A stretch of DNA of 64,000 bases from the NCBI RefSeq assembly GCF_009193265.1, contig NZ_VZZZ01000004.1, positions 124,001 through 188,000 on the forward strand, read 5' to 3'. This document shows positions 16,237-25,804 of this stretch, piece after piece. Below the pieces are notes generated by a model that saw only the letters and a program-made list of their open reading frames with translations, was not told the DNA's origin and made no database searches. The position numbers and the translations under genes were made by a program. Position 1 is the first letter of the stretch. Each line of letters opens with the position of its first letter. Origin of the DNA: Marinobacter changyiensis. GTDB taxonomy: Bacteria > Pseudomonadota > Gammaproteobacteria > Pseudomonadales > Oleiphilaceae.

Positions 16237-17472
16237 TTGAATTCATCGGAACTGACTACGGATGTACTGATTATCGGTGCCGGGCCTGCCGGTGCAGTGG
16301 CGGCCGGCCTGTTGCGAAAGAAAGGTTGGCGTGTGCTGGTGCTGGAGAAACAGCATTTCCCCCGCTTTTCCATTGGTGAGAGTTTGTTGCCCCAATGCAT
16401 GGCGTTCGTGGCCGAGGCGGGGATGACCGAAGCCGTGGAGGCAGGCGGTTTTCAGTACAAGAATGGCGCGGCCTTCCACCATGCGGGCCGCGATACGGCC
16501 TTTGATTTCCGGGAGAAGTTTTCGGCGGGGCCGGGCACCACCTTCCAGGTGGAGCGGGGGCAGTTTGACCATATTTTGGCAACCGAGGCGGAAAAGGCCG
16601 GGGTCGATGTCCGCTTCGGGCATGAAATCCTGGCGGTGGATTTCGAGAGCGACGTCCCCCTTGTCGAGGTAGGCACCGATAAGGGCGATGCCTACCAGGT
16701 CAGCGCCCGCTTCGTGCTGGATGCCAGCGGTTTTGGCCGGGTGCTGCCGCGTCTTCTGGAGCTGGAAACTCCGTCGTCCTTTCCAGTTCGTATGGCGTTG
16801 TTCACTCATGTGGCGGACCGTATCGACGCTGCCGACTATGACCGTGACAAGATTCTGATCACGGTGCATCCCGAGCACCGGGACGTCTGGTACTGGCTGA
16901 TTCCCTTTGGCAACGGTCGCAGCTCTCTTGGTGTAGTGGTCCGTCCCGAGTTCATGGGGCGCTATCAGGGCGACGCCGGGGAACGCCTGAAACAGGTGGT
17001 GGATGAAGATCCTAATCTGGCCCGGTTGCTGGCCAACGCCCAGTGGGATACGCCGGTCCGTGAGATCCGGGGCTATTCCGCCAATGTGAAGCAGCTGTGG
17101 GGGCGTCATTTCGCTCTGCTGGGCAATGCTGCAGAATTTCTGGACCCGGTATTCTCCTCCGGGGTCACCATCGCCATGAAGTCCGCCAGCCTGGCGGCAG
17201 AATCCCTTGATCGTCAGCTCCGGGGCGAATCGGTGGACTGGGACGCTTCGTTCGCCGAGCCGCTGAAGAAGGGCGTGGACACCTTCCGTACCTATGTCGA
17301 CGGCTGGTACGACGGCAGCTTCCAGGATGTGATCTTCGCTGAAAATCCGTCGGTTCCGGTGCGGGAAATGGTCTCCTCGATTCTGGCCGGCTACGCCTGG
17401 GACACCGCCAACCCTTACGTCAGCGAAAGCCGACGGCGCCTGCGGGTGCTGACGGAACTGTGCAGGGAATAG
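16237..17472 (+). CDS. FAD-dependent oxidoreductase of the tryptophan-halogenase-like family
   Basis: About 411 residues. The N-terminal VLIIGAGPAGAVAAG is the dinucleotide-binding loop for FAD. It also carries two features associated with flavin-dependent halogenases: a WYWLIP motif (about residues 218 to 223, matching WxWxIP) and a Lys in GGFQYKNGAAF (about 75) where carrier-protein-type halogenases have their catalytic lysine. Related proteins occur in aryl polyene and xanthomonadin loci. It may add chlorine or bromine to the aromatic head; plain oxidation is the alternative. The start is uncertain: TTG at 16237 has GAGGAG ten bases upstream, while ATG codons at 16204 and 16207 would overlap the exporter. 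Confidence 0.85.
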   Translation: MNSSELTTDVLIIGAGPAGAVAAGLLRKKGWRVLVLEKQHFPRFSIGESLLPQCMAFVAEAGMTEAVEAGGFQYKNGAAFHHAGRDTAFDFREKFSAGPGTTFQVERGQFDHILATEAEKAGVDVRFGHEILAVDFESDVPLVEVGTDKGDAYQVSARFVLDASGFGRVLPRLLELETPSSFPVRMALFTHVADRIDAADYDRDKILITVHPEHRDVWYWLIPFGNGRSSLGVVVRPEFMGRYQGDAGERLKQVVDEDPNLARLLANAQWDTPVREIRGYSANVKQLWGRHFALLGNAAEFLDPVFSSGVTIAMKSASLAAESLDRQLRGESVDWDASFAEPLKKGVDTFRTYVDGWYDGSFQDVIFAENPSVPVREMVSSILAGYAWDTANPYVSESRRRLRVLTELCRE

Positions 17473-17473
17473 T

Positions 17474-18163
17474 GTGGTGCCGTTGATCAGGATGACCGTG
17501 CGAATCACTGTCCTGAGCCTGCTCCTGCTGGTCCTCCCGGGCTGCCAGACGCTGAGGCTGGCGCCGGCGCCGGAGGCACCGCCACTGGTGCCGCCGCAGA
17601 AGGCCATGGCAAGCCTTCAGCTCAACCAACGGCTAACGATCCGCACGCCCGATGGTGAGACCCGTCGAATGCTGGCGATTACCACCCTGGCACCGGACCG
17701 GATGCAGCTGAACGGCCTGAGTGTTACCGGCCAGCGGCTGCTGGAGATCCGATGGGACGGCAAATCTCTGGATACCTGGCAGGCGCCGGGTCTGGAAAAG
17801 ACCCTGCCCGCTGAATGGCTGCTGGCGCAGATCCAGCTGGCGTATTTGCCAGAACCGGTGTTGCGTAAATATTACCACGGTAACTGGTCGTTACAGACCG
17901 ATACCGGAAAGCGACACCTCCTGCTTGAGGGAGAAAGTAACATTACTGTAACCTGTCGCGCTCCGTTATCGGGTGGAAGGTCGGTCGGGCGGAATTGCCT
18001 GGTACCGGGTACCTCGGTACTGATTGATCACCACCGGTCGGGCCTCTTCATCAGGGTGGACACGCTCAAGGTGGTGGAGCAAGTGCTGAACAGGGACGCT
18101 TCCGGGCACTCTTCAGCGACAGGACCCTTGACGGCCGAAAGGCCAGAGCGCAGTCGACCATGA
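17474..18163 (+). CDS. DUF3261 family lipoprotein (ApeN-like)
   Basis: A 229-residue lipoprotein. The signal peptide ends in LLLVLPGC, placing a lipidated Cys at about residue 24. The body, with GKSLDTWQAPGLEKTLPAEW and a following WLLAQIQLAYLP segment, matches the DUF3261 proteins of aryl polyene clusters. It is probably the outer-membrane receiver for cargo from the LolA-like carrier, by analogy with LolB. It starts with GTG just after the flavoprotein gene and overlaps the next gene by four bases. The C-terminal 25 residues are polar and probably disordered. Confidence 0.82.
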   Translation: MVPLIRMTVRITVLSLLLLVLPGCQTLRLAPAPEAPPLVPPQKAMASLQLNQRLTIRTPDGETRRMLAITTLAPDRMQLNGLSVTGQRLLEIRWDGKSLDTWQAPGLEKTLPAEWLLAQIQLAYLPEPVLRKYYHGNWSLQTDTGKRHLLLEGESNITVTCRAPLSGGRSVGRNCLVPGTSVLIDHHRSGLFIRVDTLKVVEQVLNRDASGHSSATGPLTAERPERSRP

Positions 18164-19356
18164 TGCAAGCTGTCTATCTGCACAAGCCAGCGATTCTCTG
18201 TGCCCTGGGCAACAGTACGGACGAGGTGGCCTGCGCCCTGTTTGCCGGTGAGCCCCGGCCTCTGACCAGGACGGATCAGTATACCCCCGGGCGGGTTCTT
18301 CCCCTGGGCGCAGTACCCGCTGATCTGACCGCCTTTGCGATAGCCGATGTGCGGGAAAACAGCCGCAACAACCGTCTGTTGCTTGCAGCCCTCCCTCAGA
18401 TACGGGCTCAGGTGGAACAAGCGCTGGATCGGCATCCGGCTCACCGCATCGGAATCGTCCTCGGTACCAGCACCTCCGGTATTGGCGATGCCGAACAAGC
18501 GTTTGTCGAGCGTCAGGGGGATGGCCCGCTGCCGCCCTGGTACCACTACCAGCAACAGGAAATGGGTGGGCCGGCACGCTTCCTGGCCCGTTACCTGCGT
18601 ACATCCGGTCCAGCCATCACCCTCTCTACTGCCTGTTCGTCCGGAGCCAAGGCCTTGGCCAGCGCCCGTCGGCTGATCGTTACCGGCATCTGTGATGTGG
18701 TGATCTGTGGTGGCGTTGATACCCTGTGCCGGCTGACCGTCAATGGTTTCAGTGCCCTGGATTCGGTGAGCGAGAGCACTTGCAATCCCTTCAGTCGCAA
18801 CCGCAATGGCATCAATATCGGTGAGGCCGCGTGCCTGTTCCTGATGAGTCGCGACAGTAGCCCGGTGGTTTTGGCGGGCGCCGGCGAAACCTCTGATGCA
18901 CACCATATTTCTGCGCCCCATCCGGAAGGCCGGGGCGCTCGCGGCGCAATGACTTCCGCCCTTGAAGACGCCGGCCTCGCGCCCGGTGACATCGGCTATC
19001 TGAACCTGCATGGCACCGCCACCCCCCAGAATGACCGCATGGAAAGCCTGGCGGTAACCTCGATATTCGGTGACCGTCTGCCATGCAGCTCGACAAAACC
19101 GTTGACTGGCCATACCCTCGGCGCCGCCGGCGCCCTGGAAGCGGCCTTTTGCTGGCTGAGCCTCACCGGTAGCGGCCAGTTGCCGCCCCATTGGTGGGAT
19201 GGCGAGGCAGATCCGGACATGCCGGCCCTCAAGCTGGTGTCGCCCGGCGAGGACGAGCGGGGTACTGTGCCCCGGCATGTGCTGAGCAATTCCTTTGCCT
19301 TCGGCGGCAACAATATCGCCCTGGTGCTCAGTGCCACCGGTGAGGAACGTCGCTGA
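18160..19356 (+). CDS. beta-ketoacyl-ACP synthase (ApeO-like)
   Basis: A 398-residue FabF-type ketosynthase with a full catalytic triad: Cys 159 in STACSSGAKA, His 284 in NLHGTATPQND and His 318 in LTGHTLGAAG. It catalyses decarboxylative condensation of a malonyl-ACP with the growing chain. In aryl polyene systems ApeO works as a heterodimer with the chain-length factor ApeC, encoded here at 5084. The gene overlaps the lipoprotein gene upstream by four bases and the dehydratase gene downstream by one base. Confidence 0.92.
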   Translation: MMQAVYLHKPAILCALGNSTDEVACALFAGEPRPLTRTDQYTPGRVLPLGAVPADLTAFAIADVRENSRNNRLLLAALPQIRAQVEQALDRHPAHRIGIVLGTSTSGIGDAEQAFVERQGDGPLPPWYHYQQQEMGGPARFLARYLRTSGPAITLSTACSSGAKALASARRLIVTGICDVVICGGVDTLCRLTVNGFSALDSVSESTCNPFSRNRNGINIGEAACLFLMSRDSSPVVLAGAGETSDAHHISAPHPEGRGARGAMTSALEDAGLAPGDIGYLNLHGTATPQNDRMESLAVTSIFGDRLPCSSTKPLTGHTLGAAGALEAAFCWLSLTGSGQLPPHWWDGEADPDMPALKLVSPGEDERGTVPRHVLSNSFAFGGNNIALVLSATGEERR

Positions 19357-19841
19357 TGACCCTTGCCATGGATTCATCACATCCCGAATGGACCGTGGAC
19401 GAACTGGTCCGGCACCGGGGAGACATCAGCCTGCTGGACCGGATACTGGGGTATGGGGATAACTGGCTGGAAGCCCGTGCCGTGGTGACCCGTAACAATT
19501 TGTTCCTGGAGCATGGTGAAGTGCCTGCCTGGCTCGGTATCGAATATATGGCCCAGGCGGTGGCTGCCTGGGCCGGAACCCGGGCCCGTGTTGAGGGCAG
19601 ACAGGTAAAAGTAGGATTTCTTCTGGGCAGTCGCCGTTATGAGAGCAGCGTCGCTGGATTTCCGGAAGGGTGTACTATGCGAATCCGGGTGGAGCAGGAG
19701 ATGGCCGGTGACAGTGGCCTGGGTGTCTTCGATTGCTGGATCCGCGGTCGCGATCCCCGAGGCGAGTCTTTCGAAGCCCACGCCCGACTGAATGTTTATC
19801 AGCCCGAAGAATTTGACGACCTGTTGAAGGTGGAGAGATGA
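19356..19841 (+). CDS. 3-hydroxyacyl-ACP dehydratase, hotdog fold (ApeP-like)
   Basis: A 161-residue single-hotdog dehydratase. The key segment is NLFLEHGEVPAWLGIEYMAQ, which matches the ApeP group, where the His-Gly and the Glu of GIEYMAQ lie at the active site. It removes water from beta-hydroxyacyl-ACP to create the conjugated double bonds. The start overlaps the ketosynthase stop (TGATG), and its stop overlaps the reductase start by four bases. Confidence 0.88.
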   Translation: MTLAMDSSHPEWTVDELVRHRGDISLLDRILGYGDNWLEARAVVTRNNLFLEHGEVPAWLGIEYMAQAVAAWAGTRARVEGRQVKVGFLLGSRRYESSVAGFPEGCTMRIRVEQEMAGDSGLGVFDCWIRGRDPRGESFEAHARLNVYQPEEFDDLLKVER

Positions 19842-20563
19842 CAGAAACAGTTCTGGTAACCGGTTCTTCCCGGGGCATCGGCAGGGCAACGGCCTTGCGC
19901 CTGGCCCGGGATGGATACGACGTGGTGCTGCATTGCCGCAGCCAGCGGGAGCAGGTCGAGGTAGTGGCTCGGGACATCGAGGGGCTGGGGCGGAATGCCC
20001 GCATCCTGCAATTCGATATTGCCAACCGGCAGCAGACGTCCGACGCCCTGCTGGCAGATGTGGAAGCCCATGGTGCCTACTATGGTGTGGTTTGCAATGC
20101 CGGTGTGGCCCGGGACAACGCGTTCCCGGCTATGCCGGGGGAAGACTGGGACGCGGTCTTGCACACCAACCTGGATGGCTTCTACAACGTGCTCAACCCG
20201 CTCATCATGCCCATGGTTCGCCGCCGCAAGCCCGGTCGTATTGTTACCCTGTCCTCAGTGTCAGGACTGATCGGCAACCGTGGCCAGGTCAACTACAGTG
20301 CCGCCAAGGCGGGCATCATCGGTGCGAGTAAGGCCCTGGCGGTGGAGCTGGCCAAACGCCGGATCACGGTCAATTGCGTCGCCCCCGGGCTGATCGAAAC
20401 CGAAATGCTGGCGGATGTGCCGGTGGAGGAGGCGATGAAACTCATCCCCAGCCAGCGTCTGGGCAAGCCGGAGGAGGTCGCGGCCGCTGTCAGTTTTCTG
20501 GTGTCCGATGACGCCGGCTATATCACCCGGCAGGTGATTTCGGTAAACGGGGGAATGTGCTGA
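19838..20563 (+). CDS. 3-oxoacyl-ACP reductase, FabG type (ApeQ-like)
   Basis: A 241-residue short-chain dehydrogenase. It has the NADP-binding TGSSRGIG (residues 8 to 15), the NAG motif (NAGVARD, about 87), a catalytic Ser near 140, and the YSAAK box with Tyr 153 and Lys 157. It reduces the 3-keto group of each extension unit. The gene ends one base into the start of the next ketosynthase gene. Confidence 0.93.
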   Translation: MTETVLVTGSSRGIGRATALRLARDGYDVVLHCRSQREQVEVVARDIEGLGRNARILQFDIANRQQTSDALLADVEAHGAYYGVVCNAGVARDNAFPAMPGEDWDAVLHTNLDGFYNVLNPLIMPMVRRRKPGRIVTLSSVSGLIGNRGQVNYSAAKAGIIGASKALAVELAKRRITVNCVAPGLIETEMLADVPVEEAMKLIPSQRLGKPEEVAAAVSFLVSDDAGYITRQVISVNGGMC

Positions 20564-21792
20564 TGAGACGGGTCGTAATAACCGGTATGGCAGGCATTTC
20601 CCCTATCGGCAGTGACTGGCAGACCGTCTGGGGCAACCTCGAGAACGGCCGCACCGGTGTCCGCCGGATGGAAGACTGGGACCGTTATTCCGGTCTCAAT
20701 ACCCGACTGGGAGCGCCGGTCACGGACTTCGAGCGGCCCGCCCATTACCCACGGCGCGCTGTCCGGGGTATGGGACGTATTGCCCTGATGGCCACCCGGG
20801 CGTCGGAGCTGGCCCTGGAGAAAGCCGGGCTGCTGGACGACGAGCGCATCCGCGACGGTCGCATGGGGGTTTCCTACGGTTCCTCCACCGGTTCACCCAG
20901 CGCCGTGGCGGAGTTTGCCAACATGCTGATCCACGGGGCGGTGGACGGTCTTAATGCTACTACCTACATCCGCATGATGTCCCATACCGCGCCGGTGAAC
21001 ATCGGTGTCTTCTTCGGGCTCAAGGGCCGGGTGATTACCACATCCAGCGCCTGCACCTCGGGTAGCCAGGGCATCGGCTACGCCTACGAAGCTATCAAGT
21101 ATGGCCAGCAGACCCTGATGGTCGCGGGGGGCGCCGAGGAGTTGTGCGCCACCGAGGCGGCGGTGTTCGACACCCTATTCGCCACCAGTACTGCTAATGA
21201 CACCCCACACTTGAGCCCGCGACCCTTCGACGCTGACCGGGACGGCCTGGTGGTGGGCGAGGGCGCCGGTTCGCTGATCCTGGAAGAACTGGAGCACGCC
21301 AAAGCCCGGGGCGCCACTATTTACGGCGAAATCGCCGGCTTCGGGACCAATTCTGACGGCGCCCACATCACCCAGCCCACCCGAGAGACTATGCGCAACG
21401 CGCTGGAACGGTCCCTCGAGGACGCGGGACTGGCCCCGGAAGCCATTGGCTACGTCAGCGCCCATGGCACCGCCACCGACCGTGGTGATGTAGCGGAAAC
21501 CCATGCTACCGCCGATATTCTGGGCAACCGGGTGCCCATCAGCGCTTTCAAGAGCTTCACCGGCCACACCCTCGGTGCCTGCGGCGCGCTGGAAGCCTGG
21601 GTGGCAGTGGAGATGATGAACCAGGGTCACTTCCACCACACCGCCAACCTGAAACAAGTGGACCCGGAATGTGCCGAGTTGGATTACATCACCGGTGAAG
21701 TCCGGACGCTGGACTGCGAATACGTGATGAGCAACAACTTCGCCTTTGGCGGCATCAACACCTCGCTGATCTTCAGGCGCTGGGTGTCCTGA
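20563..21792 (+). CDS. beta-ketoacyl-ACP synthase (ApeR-like)
   Basis: A 409-residue FabF-type ketosynthase with Cys 164 in TSSACTSGSQG, His 301 in VSAHGTATDRGD and His 335 in FTGHTLGACG, so it should be active. The start is taken at the ATG at 20563, which overlaps the previous TGA; a GTG at 20557 is in frame. In aryl polyene pathways ApeR is a second ketosynthase, thought to be involved in early condensation steps. Confidence 0.92.
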   Translation: MRRVVITGMAGISPIGSDWQTVWGNLENGRTGVRRMEDWDRYSGLNTRLGAPVTDFERPAHYPRRAVRGMGRIALMATRASELALEKAGLLDDERIRDGRMGVSYGSSTGSPSAVAEFANMLIHGAVDGLNATTYIRMMSHTAPVNIGVFFGLKGRVITTSSACTSGSQGIGYAYEAIKYGQQTLMVAGGAEELCATEAAVFDTLFATSTANDTPHLSPRPFDADRDGLVVGEGAGSLILEELEHAKARGATIYGEIAGFGTNSDGAHITQPTRETMRNALERSLEDAGLAPEAIGYVSAHGTATDRGDVAETHATADILGNRVPISAFKSFTGHTLGACGALEAWVAVEMMNQGHFHHTANLKQVDPECAELDYITGEVRTLDCEYVMSNNFAFGGINTSLIFRRWVS

Positions 21793-21832
21793 TGGATTTC
21801 CACCAGGTACCTGACGGTCGGGAGTGGACGGC

Positions 21833-22378
21833 ATGCAGGCGTTGATCTACCTGACTCTGTTGCTGGCGCTAATGTGGTTTTGCCGTCGACAACTACTGAA
21901 TCCCAGGTGCCACGGCTTCTACCGGTTTTTTGCCTTTGCCGGCATCCTCTGGATTCTGGTACGCGCCGTGCCCCGATGGCACGAGCAGTTGCTGTCATTA
22001 AGCCAGGTTGGTGCAACCCTGCTGCTTGTGCTGGCCGGGGTTTTCATGGTCAGCGCGCTGTGGTGGCTCAGAAGCGAAGGGGGTCGCCGACACCGGGAAC
22101 AGCCGGTGGAAAACTTTGCCTTCGAGAATACCGCCCGTTTGGTGACTGCGGGTATCTATCGTTACGTTCGCCACCCCATGTATACCTCGTTGCTGTTCCT
22201 GTGCTGGGGTAGCTATCTGAAGGAGACCTCGGGCAGTGGCCTGTTGGTGGCGCTCGGGGTATCGGTGGCGTTGTTTGTTACGGCCCGGGTAGAAGAAGGC
22301 GAGAACCGCGAGTTCTTTGGCGACGACTATGATTGTTATCGACAACAGAGCCGGTTATTCATCCCATTTGTACTTTAA
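21833..22378 (+). CDS. isoprenylcysteine carboxyl methyltransferase-like membrane protein
   Basis: A 181-residue integral membrane methyltransferase of the ICMT/PEMT type. It has four or so membrane segments, and the C-terminal catalytic region contains GIYRYVRHPMYTSLLF and ARVEEGENREFFGDDYDCYRQ, where the RHPxY and E-E-x-x-L/F motifs bind SAM. It probably methylates the polyene or its anchor. The chosen ATG at 21833 has GGGAG nine bases upstream; a GTG at 21824 is also in frame. It follows the ketosynthase gene after 40 bases. Confidence 0.85.
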   Translation: MQALIYLTLLLALMWFCRRQLLNPRCHGFYRFFAFAGILWILVRAVPRWHEQLLSLSQVGATLLLVLAGVFMVSALWWLRSEGGRRHREQPVENFAFENTARLVTAGIYRYVRHPMYTSLLFLCWGSYLKETSGSGLLVALGVSVALFVTARVEEGENREFFGDDYDCYRQQSRLFIPFVL

Positions 22379-22415
22379 TCACGGCCCCGGCGGTCGCTCA
22401 GCGGACTGAAATATT

Positions 22416-23147
<732 letters not shown>

Positions 23148-23148
23148 T

Positions 23149-24318
23149 ATGGCTCTGTACCGCGCCCTCATTCGCAAGGAATTCCTGCTGCTGAGCCGAG
23201 ACCCTCACGGTCTACTGCTGCTGTTTGTCATGCCGGCGGTGTTCGTGCTGATCATGACCTTCGCGTTGCAGAACCAGTACGCCATGAACAAAGAAACACG
23301 ACTGGACTTCTTCCTGGTAAACCAGGACGGCGGTTCCCTGAGTGCCGCATTTGCCCGGGAACTGGGAGCGGCTAGCCCATTCAACCGGGTGTCGGCTGAG
23401 GCCCCGGAGCAGACGTTGCGCCAGCGGGCCAGGGCGGACGAGGTCATGTTCCTGGTATTGGTACAGCCGGATTTCGAAAGCAACCTGGCGGACCGGGGAC
23501 AGGCGGTGCGTCTGCTGATTGCCCCCGGCACGTCACCGGTTTTCGCCGGCATTGCGGAGGGTCGGGTGACCGAGCTTCTGAACCGGTTCTATCTGCAGTA
23601 CCGCATGGCGTTCCTGCCGGGCATCAGCGCCGGTGCCCTGGATACCAGTAGTTCCATGGTGGCATCGGAGTCGTTGTTTGATGACAGCGGTATGCTGCCA
23701 TCTTCCGTGCAGCACAATGTGCCGGCCTGGTTGCTGTTTGCAATGTTCTTTATCGCTGTACCGCTGTCCACCACCCTGATTCACGAACGTCAGCAAGGCA
23801 CCCTGATGCGACTGCAGACCATGGGGGTGTCCCGGGCCCGGGTGCTAGCGGGCAAGGTGGTACCCTATTTGCTGGTTAACCTGATGCAGGTGTTGGTGCT
23901 GTTTCTGATTGGCCTGTACCTGATCCCGCTACTGGGCGGGGACAAGCTGACCCTGGGTAACCATTCCACAGGGCTGGTGCTGGTGTCGGTGGCGGCCAGT
24001 CTGGCGGCGGTCTGTTACGCCCTGTTTATCGCCCAGATCACCGCCACCGTGGAGCAGGCGACCATTGTCGCAGCAGTGTGCAATATCATCATGGCGGCCA
24101 TCGGCGGGGTCATGGTGCCCCGTTTTCTGATGCCGGAAACCATGCGCCAGCTGGGGGACTTCTCACCCATGGCCTGGGGCCTTGAGGGGTTTTTCGACAT
24201 CCTGTTGCGCAACGGCACCGTGGTGGATGTGTTGCCGGAAACCGGTGGCCTGGTGAGCTTTGCTGCGCTGATGCTGGTGCTCACTTTTGTTTTTTCCCCT
24301 CGCTCCGCGAGCGCCTGA
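23149..24318 (+). CDS. ABC-2 type transporter permease
   Basis: A 389-residue permease. One N-terminal membrane segment (about residues 22 to 40) is followed by a large periplasmic domain, and then five or six segments beginning near residue 190. The permease region includes HERQQGTLMRLQTMGVSR, the conserved cytoplasmic coupling segment of ABC-2 proteins. The gene begins one base after the ATPase stop, so the pair is a single transport unit within the operon. Confidence 0.9.
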   Translation: MALYRALIRKEFLLLSRDPHGLLLLFVMPAVFVLIMTFALQNQYAMNKETRLDFFLVNQDGGSLSAAFARELGAASPFNRVSAEAPEQTLRQRARADEVMFLVLVQPDFESNLADRGQAVRLLIAPGTSPVFAGIAEGRVTELLNRFYLQYRMAFLPGISAGALDTSSSMVASESLFDDSGMLPSSVQHNVPAWLLFAMFFIAVPLSTTLIHERQQGTLMRLQTMGVSRARVLAGKVVPYLLVNLMQVLVLFLIGLYLIPLLGGDKLTLGNHSTGLVLVSVAASLAAVCYALFIAQITATVEQATIVAAVCNIIMAAIGGVMVPRFLMPETMRQLGDFSPMAWGLEGFFDILLRNGTVVDVLPETGGLVSFAALMLVLTFVFSPRSASA

Positions 24319-24352
24319 TTTATTGATATGACCCGCTGGAAGATGCCGTTGT

Positions 24353-24610
24353 ATGAACATTGAAGATCTGAAAATTGAACTCAAAGAGCTGATCATTGAC
24401 GAATGCGACGTGGATGTGGAGGCGGGTGAAATCCAGGACAACGAGTTCCTGATTGGCCCTGAGAGCCGCCTGAATCTCGATTCCCTGGATGCTCTGAGCA
24501 TCTCCCTGGAGGTCAAGCGGCGCTTTGGCAAGCACATCGACAGCGGGAACGAAACCCGGCTGGCTCTGACCTCGGTGGAAAAACTGGCGGCGTTCATTGT
24601 CGCGGACTGA
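24353..24610 (+). CDS. acyl carrier protein of the second KS module (DarC-like)
   Basis: An 85-residue ACP with the attachment Ser in LNLDSLDALSIS (Ser 44). It sits directly before the KS/CLF pair, separated from it by about 33 bases, and away from the two ACPs at the operon start. This position suggests it serves the second chain-forming module. Dialkylresorcinol clusters often carry a dedicated ACP, called DarC. Its sequence is not close to the other two. Confidence 0.9.
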   Translation: MNIEDLKIELKELIIDECDVDVEAGEIQDNEFLIGPESRLNLDSLDALSISLEVKRRFGKHIDSGNETRLALTSVEKLAAFIVAD

Positions 24611-24643
24611 GTGGCAAGGCTTCGGTAAAGGTTGGAGGACGTG

Positions 24644-25804
24644 ATGGGGCGGCAAGCCAGAATCAGCGCCACGGGTATGATCAGTAGCCTGGACGGCGGT
24701 GTCGCTCAGGCCGCACGGGCATTATTAGCGGGACCTGAGCGAACTGCCCGCTACCTGGATCTCGAAGGTTTCGCGGAGCCCCTGTCCGTCCCCTATCATG
24801 GTGTGAATGGCGGCCCGGAGGATGCCGGGGCAAGGCTGAACTGGTTGCTGGACGAGGCACTGGCGGAATTGTTCGCACGCGTGCAGTTGGAGGCTTCGGA
24901 ACGGGCCAGCATGCCGGTGTTTATCGGTTCGTCATGTTACGGTATCGGCATCGGAGAAGCCGTCTACCGGCAGCAGCTGACCCATAGCCCGGCGCTGGCG
25001 ATGCCTCTGCCACTGGATGGCTTCGGCCAGATCAGTCATCACCTGCAGACCTGCCATGGTTTCACGGGCCCGGATTTTTCTCTCAACACGGCCTGCACCG
25101 CCACCGCCAACGCGCTGATCAGCGCGATGACCGCCATCCGTAACGGGCAATGCGACCGGGCTCTGATTGTTGGACTGGAAGCCCGCAACCTCACCACGCT
25201 CTCCGGGTTCCACGGCATGCAGCTGATGGCTGCGAATACCATGCGCCCCTTTGACCGGCGACGGGATGGCCTGATTCTGGGGGAAGGCTGCGGAGTATTG
25301 CTGCTGGAGGTGGACAATGGCTGCGCTGGGGGCAGTTATCTGAGCGGAGGTGCCAGCAACTGTGATACCTACAGTATCTCCGCGTCCCACCCCGACGGCA
25401 GCTCTATCGCCGCAGTGATGGCCGAGGCGCTGGCGGACGCTGGTATCAGCCGGGATCAGATAGCGGCTATCAAGGCCCACGGCACTGCCACGCCCCTGAA
25501 CGACAACAGCGAGGCTGCCGGCATGCGCCGGCTGTTCGATCCGGTGCCGGATTTCTTTTCCCTGAAATCCCTGCTCGGTCATACCCTGGGCAGCTGTGGG
25601 GTGATGGAAACCATCCTGATGGACGCATGCCTTGCTCAGAACCAGCTTCCGGCCAGCTCCGGGTTTGCGGAGGCGGACAGCGACCTTCAGGTTTCCCCCG
25701 TGACCGAAGCTCGGGCTGCTGCTGACGGCTATTACCTGCTGAACTTCTTCGGATTTGGCGGCAACAACGCCAGCCTGGTGTTGAACAGGCAGAGTCGTCC
25801 ATGA
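24644..25804 (+). CDS. beta-ketoacyl-ACP synthase (second KS module)
   Basis: A 386-residue ketosynthase with Cys 151 in LNTACTATANA, His 279 in IKAHGTATPLND and His 313 in LLGHTLGSCG, so the triad is complete. The ATG at 24644 is chosen because GGAGG lies six bases upstream; TTG at 24632 is in frame. It ends inside the start of a chain-length-factor-like gene, and the two proteins are probably a heterodimer. Together with the preceding ACP it may build the second chain that is joined to the aryl polyene. Confidence 0.88.
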   Translation: MGRQARISATGMISSLDGGVAQAARALLAGPERTARYLDLEGFAEPLSVPYHGVNGGPEDAGARLNWLLDEALAELFARVQLEASERASMPVFIGSSCYGIGIGEAVYRQQLTHSPALAMPLPLDGFGQISHHLQTCHGFTGPDFSLNTACTATANALISAMTAIRNGQCDRALIVGLEARNLTTLSGFHGMQLMAANTMRPFDRRRDGLILGEGCGVLLLEVDNGCAGGSYLSGGASNCDTYSISASHPDGSSIAAVMAEALADAGISRDQIAAIKAHGTATPLNDNSEAAGMRRLFDPVPDFFSLKSLLGHTLGSCGVMETILMDACLAQNQLPASSGFAEADSDLQVSPVTEARAAADGYYLLNFFGFGGNNASLVLNRQSRP

